This document shows positions 9,632-18,630 of a stretch of DNA of 64,000 nt, one piece after another; within the stretch, counting starts at the first letter, position 1; each line of letters opens with the position of its first letter. Source of the stretch: Acrocarpospora catenulata. GTDB lineage: Bacteria; Actinomycetota; Actinomycetes; Streptosporangiales; Streptosporangiaceae. A model generated the notes under the pieces. The model saw nothing but the letters and a program-made list of their open reading frames with translations. It did not search any database and had not been told where the DNA came from. The position numbers and the translations under genes were made by a program. Where the stretch lies: positions 1-64,000 of the forward strand of contig NZ_JAHCST010000047.1 in assembly GCF_018476525.1 (NCBI RefSeq), written 5' to 3'.

Positions 9632-10206
9632 CCCGGGTGAAGGTCGGCGTACTGGCCCTCCAGGGGGACGTGCGGGAACACGTGCGCGCCCTGGCCGAGG
9701 CCGGGGCGGAAGGCGTCGCGGTGCGCCGCCCCGAGGAGCTGGCGGCGGTGCACGCCCTGGTCATCCCGGGCGGCGAGTCCACCACCATGTGGAAGCTGGC
9801 CACCGCCTTCGACCTGCTCGAACCGCTCCGGCTGCGGATCAAGGAGGGCCTCCCCGCGTACGGCTCCTGCGCCGGGATGATCATGCTGGCGGACCGCATC
9901 GAGGGCGGCGTCGAGGGGCAGGAGACCCTGGGCGGCATCGACATGGTGGTCCGGCGGAACGCCTTCGGCCGCCAGGTCGACTCCTTCGAGGCCGATCTCG
10001 ACTTCGCGGGCCGCCCGGTCCGGGCGGTCTTCATCCGGGCGCCCTGGGTCGAATCGGTCGGACACGATGTCGAAGTGCTGGCCCGCGCTGGCGATAGGAT
10101 CGTCGCCGTCCGACAGGGCCCGCTGCTCGCGACATCCTTCCATCCGGAGCTCACGGGTGACGCGCGGGTTCATTCGTATTTCGTTGAGATGGTAAGGGAG
10201 CTCTAG
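9628..10206 (+). CDS. pdxT: Pyridoxal 5'-phosphate synthase, glutaminase subunit PdxT
   Basis: About 192 residues. A class I glutamine amidotransferase that hydrolyses glutamine and channels ammonia to PdxS. The catalytic triad is visible: C81 in GSCAG, H172 and E174 in SFHPEL. The PGGEST motif (47-52) binds the oxyanion region. The GTG at 9628 overlaps the pdxS stop. A second in-frame GTG at 9637 would trim three residues and is also plausible. Confidence 0.95.
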   Translation: MTRVKVGVLALQGDVREHVRALAEAGAEGVAVRRPEELAAVHALVIPGGESTTMWKLATAFDLLEPLRLRIKEGLPAYGSCAGMIMLADRIEGGVEGQETLGGIDMVVRRNAFGRQVDSFEADLDFAGRPVRAVFIRAPWVESVGHDVEVLARAGDRIVAVRQGPLLATSFHPELTGDARVHSYFVEMVREL

Positions 10207-10209
10207 GCG

Positions 10210-10989
10210 ATGTCCGGCCACTCCAAATGGGCGACGACGAAGCACAAGAAGGCCGCGCTCGACTCCAAGCGCGGCAAGCTCTTCGCCAAGCTCATCAAGA
10301 ACATCGAGGTCGCCGCCCGGACGGGCGGCCCTGACCCGGACGGCAACCCCACCCTCTACGACGCCATCACCAAGGCCAAGAAGAGCTCCGTCCCCAACGA
10401 CAACATCGAGCGCGCCCGCAAGCGCGGCGGCGGCCTGGAGGCCGGCGGCGCCGACTGGCAGACCATCATGTACGAGGGGTACGGGCCGAACGGCGTCGCC
10501 GTGCTCATCGAGTGCCTCACCGACAACCGCAACCGGGCGGCCTCGGAGGTCCGGGTGGCGCTGACCCGCAACGGCGGCTCGCTGGCCGACCCCAACTCGG
10601 TGTCGTACATGTTCAACCGCAAGGGCGTCGTCCTGGTGCCCAAGCTGGTCTCCGAGACCAAGACCGGGCGGGTCGAGCTGACCGAGGACCAGGTGCTCGA
10701 AGTGGTCCTGGAGGTGGGCGCCGAAGAGGTCAACGACCTCGGCGAGTCCTTCGAGATCGTCTCCGAGGCCGGCGACCTGGTGCCGGTGCGCAAGGCGCTC
10801 CAGGACGCCGGGATCGACTACGACTCGGCGGAGAGCAGCTTCCTGCCCAGCATCAGCGTGCCGGTCGACGAGGAGGGCGCCCGCAAGGTGTTCCGCCTGA
10901 TCGAGGCGCTGGAGGACTCCGACGACGTGCAGAACGTCTGGGCGAACGTGGACGTCTCCGACGAGATCCTGGAAAAGCTGGACGCCTGA
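10210..10989 (+). CDS. YebC/PmpR family regulatory protein
   Basis: A 259-residue YebC-family protein, with the conserved start [21 protein letters not shown] and the internal [24 protein letters not shown] and [14 protein letters not shown] stretches. Family members are described as DNA-binding transcriptional regulators and, in some bacteria, as translation factors that relieve proline stalling. It starts 3 bases after pdxT, so it is probably co-transcribed. YebC genes near ruvCAB are a widespread arrangement, and ruvC follows after one intervening gene. Confidence 0.93.
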   Translation: MSGHSKWATTKHKKAALDSKRGKLFAKLIKNIEVAARTGGPDPDGNPTLYDAITKAKKSSVPNDNIERARKRGGGLEAGGADWQTIMYEGYGPNGVAVLIECLTDNRNRAASEVRVALTRNGGSLADPNSVSYMFNRKGVVLVPKLVSETKTGRVELTEDQVLEVVLEVGAEEVNDLGESFEIVSEAGDLVPVRKALQDAGIDYDSAESSFLPSISVPVDEEGARKVFRLIEALEDSDDVQNVWANVDVSDEILEKLDA

Positions 10990-11043
10990 CGCATTGATTA
11001 TTGACTGGCCTTCGCTCCCGAGCGCTGCCTAAGGTGGTCGGCT

Positions 11044-12198
11044 GTGGAGATTCGCGATCTGACCGTTGACGATCTGGACGCCGTGCGGGATGCCAGGACC
11101 CGGGCGTTCGGGCCGCTCTCCCCGGCCACGGCCGCCGTCTGGCGGCGCATGGTGGAGCCGTTCCTGGCCGAGGGCAGGGTCCTCGGCATCTTCGACGGGC
11201 CACGGCTGACCGGGACCGCGCGGATCAATCCGTACCGGCAGTGGTGGCACGGCCGGGAGCTGTCCATGGGCGGGGTGGCCAGCGTCACCGTCCTGCCCGA
11301 GGACCGGGGGCGCGGGGTGGGGCGGCAGCTCATGCTGGCCGCCATCGACCGCGCCGTCGAGCTCGGCCACCTGGTCTCCGCGCTCTACCCGGCCACCACC
11401 CACCTGTACCGGCGGCTGGGCTGGGAGCACGCGGGCGCGCAGCTGATCGCCACGCTGCCCGCCGAGGCCGTGCGCACCATCGGGGTCACCGAGCCGGTCA
11501 AACTCCGCCGGATGGGCCCCGACGACGCGGCCGAACTGCTCGCCGTCGCCGCGCGGGTGCACACCGCCACCCGCGCCAGCGGCCCGCTCGGCTGGGACGA
11601 GCGCACCACCCGGCTCTGGCTGGAGGACGAGGACGACTTCTGCTACCTGGCCGAGGACGGGTTCGTGGTCTACCGCTGGGACGGCCAGGACATCGAGATC
11701 GACAACCTGGTGGCGGGCTCCGAGGCGACCGCCCGCGCGCTCTGGTCCCTGGTCGGCAGTTCGGCCACCATCGCCAAGAAGATCACGGCCTGTGTGGCGC
11801 CCGACGACCCGATCTTCTGGATGCTCCGCGAGCGTGGCAAGAGCGACGACGTGCGGGCGGTGCGGTGGATGTTCCGCCTGCTCGACCTGGTCAAGGCGGT
11901 CGAGGGGCGCGGCTATCCCGCCGCCGTCACCGCCGCCGCCGTGGTCCAGGTCCAGGATCCCGAGCGGCCGGCTAACACCGGCGGCTGGCGCATCGAGGTC
12001 ACGGGCGGCGCCGGGACCGCCATCCCCACCGCCTCGGCGGACGGTCCCCGGCTGAGCATCAACGGCATGTCCGCGCTGTACGCGGGGGTGCCGTCCGCCA
12101 CCCTGCGGCGCTCGGGCGCCATGACCGGGCCCGATCTGTACGACGAGGTGTTGGACGCGGCTTTCGCGGCCCGGCCTTACATGATCGACTACTTCTGA
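11044..12198 (+). CDS. Eis-like GNAT N-acetyltransferase
   Basis: A 384-residue protein with the layout of Eis (enhanced intracellular survival) acetyltransferases: an N-terminal GNAT domain with an acetyl-CoA loop around VLPEDRGRGVGRQLM (83-97), a second divergent GNAT domain, and a C-terminal SCP2-like fold. The catalytic Tyr is likely Y122 in THLYRRLGWE. The protein ends exactly in Phe384 (MIDYF), whose carboxylate serves as general base in Eis. Substrates in the family include amines of aminoglycosides and protein lysines; none can be assigned here. Start GTG; a TAAGGT box ends 8 nt upstream, suggesting a leaderless mRNA. Confidence 0.87.
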   Translation: MEIRDLTVDDLDAVRDARTRAFGPLSPATAAVWRRMVEPFLAEGRVLGIFDGPRLTGTARINPYRQWWHGRELSMGGVASVTVLPEDRGRGVGRQLMLAAIDRAVELGHLVSALYPATTHLYRRLGWEHAGAQLIATLPAEAVRTIGVTEPVKLRRMGPDDAAELLAVAARVHTATRASGPLGWDERTTRLWLEDEDDFCYLAEDGFVVYRWDGQDIEIDNLVAGSEATARALWSLVGSSATIAKKITACVAPDDPIFWMLRERGKSDDVRAVRWMFRLLDLVKAVEGRGYPAAVTAAAVVQVQDPERPANTGGWRIEVTGGAGTAIPTASADGPRLSINGMSALYAGVPSATLRRSGAMTGPDLYDEVLDAAFAARPYMIDYF

Positions 12199-12257
12199 TT
12201 CCCGGCGCCGGCCGTGTCGGGCGTGCCTTCCGCGGTGGGGAGGAGTAGAGTGCGGGC

Positions 12258-12271
12258 CGAACAGATGTTCG
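12258..12271. promoter_or_regulatory. LexA-type SOS box upstream of ruvCAB
   Basis: CGAACAGATGTTCG contains GAAC-N4-GTTC, the core of the LexA operator in Gram-positive bacteria and actinobacteria. It lies 23 bp before the ruvC start, where a bound repressor would block transcription. ruvCAB is a known SOS operon in related bacteria. Confidence 0.8.
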
Positions 12272-12293
12272 GTTGTCGTTTGTTGGGGGGTCC

Positions 12294-12851
12294 GTGCTCA
12301 ACGTGCGCAGGGTGCTGGGGGTCGACCCCGGGCTGACCCGGTGTGGCCTCGGGGCCGTGGAAGGGCGGCCGGGGTCTCCGCTCAGCCTGGTCGCCGTCGG
12401 GGTGGTCCGCACCCCCGCCGACGACGACATCGGCGCGCGGCTGGTCGCCGTCGAGACCGGCATCGAACGCTGGCTCGACGAGGTCCGCCCCGACGCCGTC
12501 GCCGTCGAACGGGTCTTCGCCCAGCACAACGTCCGCACCGTGATGGGCACCGCCCAGGCCGCCGCCGTCGCCATCGTCTGCGCCGCCCGCCGTGGGCTGC
12601 CGGTCGCCCTGCACACCCCCTCCGAGGTCAAGGCCGCCATCACCGGCAGCGGCACCGCCGACAAGAAGCAGGTCGGCGCCATGGTCACCCGTCTGCTCCG
12701 CCTCGACGCCATGCCCAAGCCCGCCGACGCCGCCGACGCCCTGGCCCTGGCCATCTGCCACGTCTGGCGCGGCGCCGCGCAGAGCCGCCTCGCCGAAGCC
12801 CTCGCCCGCGCCGGCGCGGCCACGACCGCCCAGCGGAAGGCCGGATCATGA
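12294..12851 (+). CDS. ruvC: Crossover junction endodeoxyribonuclease RuvC
   Basis: About 185 residues. It resolves Holliday junctions made by recombination. The four acidic catalytic residues are present: D11 (LGVDPG), E72 (VERVF), D145 and D148 ([12 protein letters not shown]). The GTG at 12294 follows a GGGGGG run at close spacing; the GTG at 12303, three codons in, is an equally possible start. It overlaps ruvA by 4 nt (ATGA) and lies behind a LexA box, so damage induction is expected. Confidence 0.95.
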   Translation: MLNVRRVLGVDPGLTRCGLGAVEGRPGSPLSLVAVGVVRTPADDDIGARLVAVETGIERWLDEVRPDAVAVERVFAQHNVRTVMGTAQAAAVAIVCAARRGLPVALHTPSEVKAAITGSGTADKKQVGAMVTRLLRLDAMPKPADAADALALAICHVWRGAAQSRLAEALARAGAATTAQRKAGS

Positions 12852-13462
12852 TCGCAACCGTCTCGGGCCTGGTCACCGCGCTCACCCCCACCTCGGCCGT
12901 GATCGAGGTCGGCGGCGTCGGCATTCTGGTCCACTGCACGCCCGGCACCCTGGGCGCCCTCCGCGTCGGCGAACCCGCCCGCCTGGCGACCTCCCTCGTC
13001 GTCCGGGAGGACTCCCTCACCCTCTACGGCTTCGCCACCGACGACGAGCGCACCGTTTTCGAACTCCTCCAGGGCGCCAGCGGCATCGGCCCCCGCATCG
13101 CCCTCGCCATGCTGGCCGTGCACACCCCCAACGCGCTCCGCGTGGCCGTCGCCTCCGCCGACCTCAAAGCCCTCACCCTGGTCCCCGGCATCGGCCAGAA
13201 GGGCGCCCAGCGCATCGTCCTCGAACTCAAAGACAAACTCGGCACCCCCGAGCAGATCCTCACCCCCGCCCTGAACGGCCACTCGGCCCCCTGGCGCGAC
13301 CAGGTCCACTCCGGCCTCGTCGGCCTCGGCTACTCCACCCGCGACGCCGACGAGGCGATCGCCCTCATCACCCCCGAAGCCGACACCGCCCTGGCCGCCG
13401 GCCGGCAACCCCAGATCGCCGCCCTCCTCAAATCGGCCCTCCGCGTCCTCAGCGTCAGGTGA
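12848..13462 (+). CDS. ruvA: Holliday junction branch migration protein RuvA
   Basis: A 204-residue DNA-binding subunit of the RuvAB branch-migration motor. The OB-fold N-terminus ([20 protein letters not shown]) is followed by two helix-hairpin-helix motifs ([17 protein letters not shown] and [19 protein letters not shown]) and a C-terminal RuvB-binding domain ([16 protein letters not shown]). The ATG overlaps the ruvC stop. Confidence 0.95.
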   Translation: MIATVSGLVTALTPTSAVIEVGGVGILVHCTPGTLGALRVGEPARLATSLVVREDSLTLYGFATDDERTVFELLQGASGIGPRIALAMLAVHTPNALRVAVASADLKALTLVPGIGQKGAQRIVLELKDKLGTPEQILTPALNGHSAPWRDQVHSGLVGLGYSTRDADEAIALITPEADTALAAGRQPQIAALLKSALRVLSVR

Positions 13463-13499
13463 CGGGGGAGAATCACCGTGAATCTTTCAAGGGGACGTC

Positions 13500-14537
13500 G
13501 TGGGGTTTGAGCGGGAGATCGTGTCGGCCGAGGCCGACGGCGACGAGCAAGTGGTGGAAGCCGCGCTGCGGCCCAAGCGGCTGGAGGAGTTCATCGGGCA
13601 GGCGCGGGTCAGGGAGCAGCTCTCGCTGGTCCTGCAGAGCGCGCTGTTGCGGAACCGGCCGCCTGACCATGTGCTGATGAGCGGGCCGCCCGGGCTGGGG
13701 AAGACCACGCTGGCGATGATCATCGCGGCGGAGCTGGGGGCTCCGCTCCGGGTCACCTCGGGGCCCGCGCTGGAGCGGGCGGGGGATCTGGCGGCCATCC
13801 TGAGCACGCTCGCCGAGGGCGAGGTGCTGTTCATCGACGAGATCCACCGGATGGCCAGACCCGCCGAGGAGATGCTTTACCTGGCGATGGAGGACTTCCG
13901 GGTGGACATCGTGGTCGGCAAGGGCCCGGGGGCCACCGCGATCCCGCTGGACATCGCGCCGTTCACCCTGGTCGGGGCCACCACCAGGGCCGGACTGCTG
14001 CCCGCGCCGCTGCGGGACCGGTTCGGGTTCGTCGCGCACATGGACTTCTACGACGACAGGGAACTGGAGCAGGTGCTCTACCGGTCGGCCCGGCTGCTGG
14101 CGATGGACCTGCCCGTCGAGGGCGCCGAGGAGATCGCTCGCCGGTCCAGGGGCACCCCGCGCATCGCCAACCGCCTGCTGCGCCGCGTCCGCGACTTCTC
14201 CGACGTGCGCGCCGAGGGCCTGATCACCCGGGACATCGCCGCCGCCGCGCTCAACCTCTACGAGGTCGACGCGGAAGGCCTGGACCGTCTGGACCGCGCC
14301 GTCCTTACCGCCCTGCTCCGCAAGTTCGGCGGCGGCCCGGTGGGCCTGTCCACTCTGGCCGTGGCCGTGGGGGAGGAGCCGGAAACCGTCGAGGTGGTGG
14401 CGGAACCCTTCCTGGTGCGCCAGGGGCTGCTGGCCCGCACCCCCCGAGGGCGGGTCGCCACAGCGGCGGCGTGGACGCACTTCGGTCTCATCCCACCCCC
14501 AGGCGCATTCGGCGCTTTACCCGACGACTCCGAATAG
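13500..14537 (+). CDS. ruvB: Holliday junction branch migration ATPase RuvB
   Basis: A 345-residue AAA+ motor of the RuvAB complex. Walker A is [10 protein letters not shown] (61-70), Walker B is LFIDEIHR (110-117), and the sensor 1/Arg-finger region reads [19 protein letters not shown] winged-helix C-terminus ends in THFGLIPP, typical of RuvB. Start GTG at 13500, 37 nt after ruvA, preceded by an AGGGGA motif. Last gene of the ruvCAB operon. Confidence 0.96.
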   Translation: MGFEREIVSAEADGDEQVVEAALRPKRLEEFIGQARVREQLSLVLQSALLRNRPPDHVLMSGPPGLGKTTLAMIIAAELGAPLRVTSGPALERAGDLAAILSTLAEGEVLFIDEIHRMARPAEEMLYLAMEDFRVDIVVGKGPGATAIPLDIAPFTLVGATTRAGLLPAPLRDRFGFVAHMDFYDDRELEQVLYRSARLLAMDLPVEGAEEIARRSRGTPRIANRLLRRVRDFSDVRAEGLITRDIAAAALNLYEVDAEGLDRLDRAVLTALLRKFGGGPVGLSTLAVAVGEEPETVEVVAEPFLVRQGLLARTPRGRVATAAAWTHFGLIPPPGAFGALPDDSE

Positions 14538-14676
14538 TTTTACGAACGTGACCTTCCCAGGAGGCCCCGTGGTGGGCGAAAGCCGTACACGCATGCCATA
14601 GGGTGTGCTACGGATCACAGATCGGTTGCAACGGGCGTGAACCAGGAACTTTCCCGCGTGCCTATGCGTGGGTTCG

Positions 14677-14706
14677 TTGCCGGGCTTCGAACCGCTCGCC
14701 TACACT
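14677..14706 (+). promoter_or_regulatory. Candidate promoter of yajC-secDF
   Basis: TTGCCG (14677-14682) and TACACT (14701-14706), separated by 18 bp, fit a housekeeping-sigma promoter. It lies about 95 bp before the yajC start, in the 268-bp gap after ruvB. I see no gene or strong terminator in that gap. Confidence 0.45.
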
Positions 14707-14805
14707 GCGTGGCTTGGCTGGCTGTGTAGGCTGACGTGCTAAGAGCGGCCACCTGTGTGACCTCCGGCGATTGGGCCGGTCATCTCGTATACGAAGGAGA
14801 GCCCC

Positions 14806-15174
14806 GTGAACGGGCTTGGGCAGTTCCTCCCGATCATTCTGCTGATCGTGGTGTTCTACTTCCTGTTGATCCGTCCGCAGCGCAAGCGGCAGCAGGAACA
14901 GATCGCGATGCAGAATTCGCTCGCCGTCGGCTCCCGCGTCATGACCACGACCGGTCTGTTCGCCACTGTCGTCGGTTTCGCCGACGACGACGTGCTGCTG
15001 GAGGTGGCGCCCGGCGTGGAGACCCGCTGGGCCAAGGCCGCGATCGGCCGCGTGATCACCCCTGTCGACGACGCCGACGACGCCGCCGAGGACCCGGGTG
15101 ACGAGGCCGATGACGCCGAGGACGCCACCGCCGACGCCCCTGAGAAGGGGGATTCGAGCACCAAAAAGTCCTGA
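14806..15174 (+). CDS. yajC: Preprotein translocase subunit YajC
   Basis: A 122-residue protein with one N-terminal transmembrane helix (FLPIILLIVVFYFLLIRPQR) followed by the conserved basic and YajC core (RVMTTTGLFATVVG). YajC accompanies SecDF in the holotranslocon. The C-terminal third is a strongly acidic tail of Asp/Glu/Ala (roughly residues 85-117), longer than in enterobacterial YajC and common in actinobacteria. Start GTG with AAGGAG 6 nt upstream. First gene of yajC-secD-secF. Confidence 0.93.
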   Translation: MNGLGQFLPIILLIVVFYFLLIRPQRKRQQEQIAMQNSLAVGSRVMTTTGLFATVVGFADDDVLLEVAPGVETRWAKAAIGRVITPVDDADDAAEDPGDEADDAEDATADAPEKGDSSTKKS

Positions 15175-15213
15175 CCACCTTTGAACACCCCTTGACGGAA
15201 AGACTGACCACCA

Positions 15214-16938
15214 GTGGCCCCACCGACAAGTAGCCAGATCAAGCCAGGACGCACCCTCCTGGTCCTTCTGGTGATCATCCTCGCCATGGGCGCGGCGACG
15301 TTCCTGCAGAAGGCGTTCATCCCCAAGTTCGGCCTCGACCTGGCCGGCGGCACGACGGTGACCCTGTCGCCGAAGACGCTGGACAACACGGCGCCGTCCG
15401 ATGAGAGCCTCAACCGGGCCGTCAACATCATCCGGGACCGTGTCAACGGCACCGGCATCTCCGACGCCCAGGTCGCCAGGGCGGGCTCCAACATCCTGAT
15501 CCAGATCCCTGGGGCGGGTCAGGAAGAGGCCCTGAAGCTGGTGTCCACCACCGCCGAACTCCGCTTCCGTCAGGTGCTGGCCGTCGGTCCCGCCCAGGAC
15601 CAGCCCGCCGCGCTGCCCAGCGAGGCCCCCAGCGGCGCCCCGTCGAGCTCCCCGGCCGCCAGCAGCGAGCCCTCGGCCAGCAGTTCGCCCGCCGGCCGTA
15701 CCGTCGCCAAGGCGCTGGCCAACCCGTCACCGAGCGGTGAGCCCAGCGCGCAGGCCAGCCCGGAGCCCAGCGCGTCGGCCACCTCCGCGGGGTCCGACGC
15801 CCTGACGCCCAGCAGCCCGGCCCCCAACACGGGCAACGAGGACCCGCTGGCCGGTCAGGACCTCTCCGGCATCGACCCGCAGGTGATCACCGAGTTCCGC
15901 GCCCTGAAGTGCTCGGCCACCAACTTCGGCCAGGGCGTCCAGGACGACCCGGACAAGCAGTACGCGGCCTGTGACACCAGCGGCCAGGTGAAGTACATCC
16001 TGGACAAGGCCTCCGTGCGTGGCACCGAGCTGGCCGGGGCCTCCGCCGGCACCGACTCGACCACCGGTGAGTGGATCGTCCAGGTCGACTTCAAGAGCGC
16101 GGGCGCCAGCCAGTTCGCCGACATCACCCGCCGCATCACCAGCCTGCCCGCGCCGCGCAACCAGCTGGCCACGGTGCTGGACGGCGCGGTCATCGTGGCC
16201 CCGACCATCAACGAGGCCATCCCCGGCGGCAAGGCCCGCATCTCCGGCGGCTTCACCCAGACCTCCGCCACCCAGCTGGCCGACCAGCTCAAGTACGGCG
16301 CGCTGCCGCTGAAGTTCGTCACCAGCTCGGTCGTCTCGGTCTCCTCGACCCTCGGCGCCGACCAGCTGCGCGGCGGCCTGATCTCCGGCGCCATCGGCCT
16401 GGCGATCGTCATGATCTACCTGCTGCTCTACTACCGCGGCCTGGGTCTGGTCGGCATCGCCAGCCTCGGGGTGGCCACCGTGTTCACCTACCTGTCGGTG
16501 GCCGTGCTGAGCGAGAACGCCGGGTTCCGGCTCTCGCTGCCGCACATCATCGGTCTGGTGGTCTCCATCGGCATCACCGCCGACTCCTTCATCGTCTTCT
16601 TCGAACGCATCAGGGACGAGATGAAGGAGGGCCGCCGCTCGCTGCGGACCGCGGTCGAGGTGGCCTGGAAGCGGGCCCGCCGGACCATCATGGTGGCCGA
16701 CGCGGTCATGCTCATCGCGGCCATCGTGCTGTACTTCCTCGCCGTCGGTGACGTGGCGGGCTTCGCGTTCGCGATGGGCCTGACCACGGTGGTCGACGTC
16801 GTGGTGGTGTTCCTGTTCACCAAGCCGCTGATGTCGCTGGTGGCGCGCACCAAGTTCTTCGCCAAGGGGCACAAGCTGTCCGGTCTGGACGCCGAGCGCA
16901 TGGCCCGTTCCGAGACCCAGACCCTGCAGGAGGCGTGA
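15214..16938 (+). CDS. secD: Protein translocase subunit SecD
   Basis: A 574-residue RND-type membrane protein that uses the proton gradient to help late steps of Sec export. The first helix (LLVLLVIILAMGAATFL) precedes the P1 domain with FGLDLAGGT. Five C-terminal helices include the conserved GLVVSIGITADSFIVFFERI-type segment. Residues about 128-212 are an inserted Ala/Ser/Pro/Glu low-complexity linker within the extracytoplasmic domain, making the protein longer than minimal SecD. It overlaps secF by 1 nt. Confidence 0.95.
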   Translation: MAPPTSSQIKPGRTLLVLLVIILAMGAATFLQKAFIPKFGLDLAGGTTVTLSPKTLDNTAPSDESLNRAVNIIRDRVNGTGISDAQVARAGSNILIQIPGAGQEEALKLVSTTAELRFRQVLAVGPAQDQPAALPSEAPSGAPSSSPAASSEPSASSSPAGRTVAKALANPSPSGEPSAQASPEPSASATSAGSDALTPSSPAPNTGNEDPLAGQDLSGIDPQVITEFRALKCSATNFGQGVQDDPDKQYAACDTSGQVKYILDKASVRGTELAGASAGTDSTTGEWIVQVDFKSAGASQFADITRRITSLPAPRNQLATVLDGAVIVAPTINEAIPGGKARISGGFTQTSATQLADQLKYGALPLKFVTSSVVSVSSTLGADQLRGGLISGAIGLAIVMIYLLLYYRGLGLVGIASLGVATVFTYLSVAVLSENAGFRLSLPHIIGLVVSIGITADSFIVFFERIRDEMKEGRRSLRTAVEVAWKRARRTIMVADAVMLIAAIVLYFLAVGDVAGFAFAMGLTTVVDVVVVFLFTKPLMSLVARTKFFAKGHKLSGLDAERMARSETQTLQEA

Positions 16939-17972
16939 TGTCCGGGGTCGTCAGCCGCCTCTATCGCGGCGACATCAACATCGACTTCGTCGGCAAGCGG
17001 AAGCTCTGGTACGGCCTGTCGGCCTTCCTGCTGATCGTGTCGATCGCCGGCCTGCTGTTCAAGGGCCTCAACCTGGGCGTGGAGTTCAAGGGCGGTTCGG
17101 TCTTCGACTTCACCCGCACCACCAACTCCACCGTCCAGGAGGTCCGGGAGACCATCCAGGACACCGGGGTGCACCAGGTCATCGTGCAGGAGGCCGGCCC
17201 CAACTGGCGGGTCACCACCGAGAGCCTGCAGGGCGCCGAGGTGACCAAGGTCCAGCAGGCCGTCGCCGACAAGTTCGGGGTGGACCGGGAGCAGGTGAGC
17301 ACGCAGGTGATCGGTGCCACCTGGGGTGGCGAGGTCTCCAACAAGGCCATCATCGGCCTGATCGTGTTCATGATCGCGATCATGCTCTATCTGAGCATGG
17401 CGTTCGAGTGGCAGATGGCCCTGGCGGCCATCGTGGCCCTCATCCACGACCTGGTGATCACCGCCGGTGTGTACGCCTGGTCGGGCTTCGAGGTCACCCC
17501 GGCCACCATGCTGGGCTTCCTCACCATCCTCGGCTACTCGCTGTACGACGCGGTCGTGGTCTTCGACATGATCAAGGAGGTCACCGCGAAACTCGGCACG
17601 TCCGCGCGGATGACCTACACGCAGGCGGCCAACAACGCGCTCAGCCACACCCTGATCCGGTCGCTGAACACCTCCCTGGTGGCCATCCTGCCGGTGGCGG
17701 CGATCCTGTTCATCGGGACCACGCTGCTCGGCGCGGGCACCCTGAAGGACCTGTCGCTGGCGCTGTTCGTCGGCATGCTGGTCGGCACGTACTCCTCGAT
17801 CTGTGTGGCCACGCCGATCCTGGTGTCGCTCAAGGAGCGCGAGCCGCAGTGGCAGGCCCTCGCCCGCCGGGTGGCCCAGCGTGAGGCCTCGGAGGCCAAG
17901 CAGGGTGCCAAGCAGCAGCCCAGGGCCAAGAAGGAGCCGGTCGGGGCCAGCAACGACAAGCCCAAGAAGTAA
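16938..17972 (+). CDS. secF: Protein translocase subunit SecF
   Basis: A 344-residue partner of SecD. Six helices are expected, with the conserved LGVEFKGGSVFDF near residue 45 and LGYSLYDAVVVFDMIKE in the membrane core. The ATG at 16938 lies 4 nt after AGGAGG (16928-16933) and overlaps the secD stop (TGATG); a GTG one codon earlier is also possible. The C-terminus is a basic Lys/Ala/Gln tail. A strong hairpin follows the stop. Confidence 0.95.
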   Translation: MSGVVSRLYRGDINIDFVGKRKLWYGLSAFLLIVSIAGLLFKGLNLGVEFKGGSVFDFTRTTNSTVQEVRETIQDTGVHQVIVQEAGPNWRVTTESLQGAEVTKVQQAVADKFGVDREQVSTQVIGATWGGEVSNKAIIGLIVFMIAIMLYLSMAFEWQMALAAIVALIHDLVITAGVYAWSGFEVTPATMLGFLTILGYSLYDAVVVFDMIKEVTAKLGTSARMTYTQAANNALSHTLIRSLNTSLVAILPVAAILFIGTTLLGAGTLKDLSLALFVGMLVGTYSSICVATPILVSLKEREPQWQALARRVAQREASEAKQGAKQQPRAKKEPVGASNDKPKK

Positions 17973-17996
17973 CGGCGAGCCCGGAAAACAGGGCGG

Positions 17997-18028
17997 GCAC
18001 CCCGCGTCCGGAACGGGACGCGGGGTGC
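17997..18028 (+). terminator. Terminator after secF
   Basis: A perfect 13 bp stem (GCACCCCGCGTCC / GGACGCGGGGTGC) with a 6-nt loop lies 24 nt after the secF stop and is followed by TGCTTGTTT. It separates the sec operon from apt. Confidence 0.85.
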
Positions 18029-18061
18029 TGCTTGTTTCAAGAGTGCTTTAAGGTAGGCGAC

Positions 18062-18568
18062 GTGACCGACTGGATCTCGCTGATCAGGGATGTGCCGGAC
18101 TATCCGAAGCCCGGCATCCTGTTCAAGGACATCACGCCTCTGCTGGCCGAGCCGAAGGCGTTCACCACCGTGGTGGACGGGCTGGCCGCCGGTCTGGCCT
18201 TCGACAAGGTGGTCGGGATCGAGGCGCGCGGGTTCATCCTGGCCGCCCCGGTAGCGATCAGGAACGCCGCGGGATTCGTGCCGGTGCGTAAGAAAGGCAA
18301 ACTGCCTGCCGAGACGTTTGAGGCGTCCTACGATCTGGAGTACGGCTCCGCCACCATCGAGGTGCACACCGATGCCTTCGCGCCCGGCGACCGGGTGCTG
18401 ATCGTGGACGACGTGCTCGCCACCGGCGGCACGGCGGCCGCCACCGTGGAGCTGGTCCGGCGGACGGGCGCGCAGGTGGTGGCGGTCTCGTTCCTGATGG
18501 AGCTGTCCTTCCTCTCCGGCCGGGAGAGGCTGCCCGGGCTGGACGTCCGGTCCCTGGTAACCGTGTGA
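18062..18568 (+). CDS. apt: Adenine phosphoribosyltransferase
   Basis: A 168-residue purine-salvage enzyme making AMP from adenine and PRPP. The PRPP-binding motif is VLIVDDVLATGGTA (residues 115-128), and the N-terminal DVPDYPKPGILFKDITPLL is typical of APRT. The GTG at 18062 gives the usual length. TAAGGT ends 7 nt before the start, so the mRNA may be leaderless. apt between secF and rel is a conserved actinobacterial order and links purine pools with (p)ppGpp synthesis only by position. Confidence 0.95.
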   Translation: MTDWISLIRDVPDYPKPGILFKDITPLLAEPKAFTTVVDGLAAGLAFDKVVGIEARGFILAAPVAIRNAAGFVPVRKKGKLPAETFEASYDLEYGSATIEVHTDAFAPGDRVLIVDDVLATGGTAAATVELVRRTGAQVVAVSFLMELSFLSGRERLPGLDVRSLVTV

Positions 18569-18630
18569 CCATGAGCCATACCCCGGCACGGATACACTGA
18601 GGACCTGGACTCGAGGTGTAAGGAGTCTGC

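Noticed and set aside
14538-14805. A small RNA or gene in the ruvB-yajC gap
   Set aside because: Apart from a candidate promoter no stable fold or coding signal was seen.
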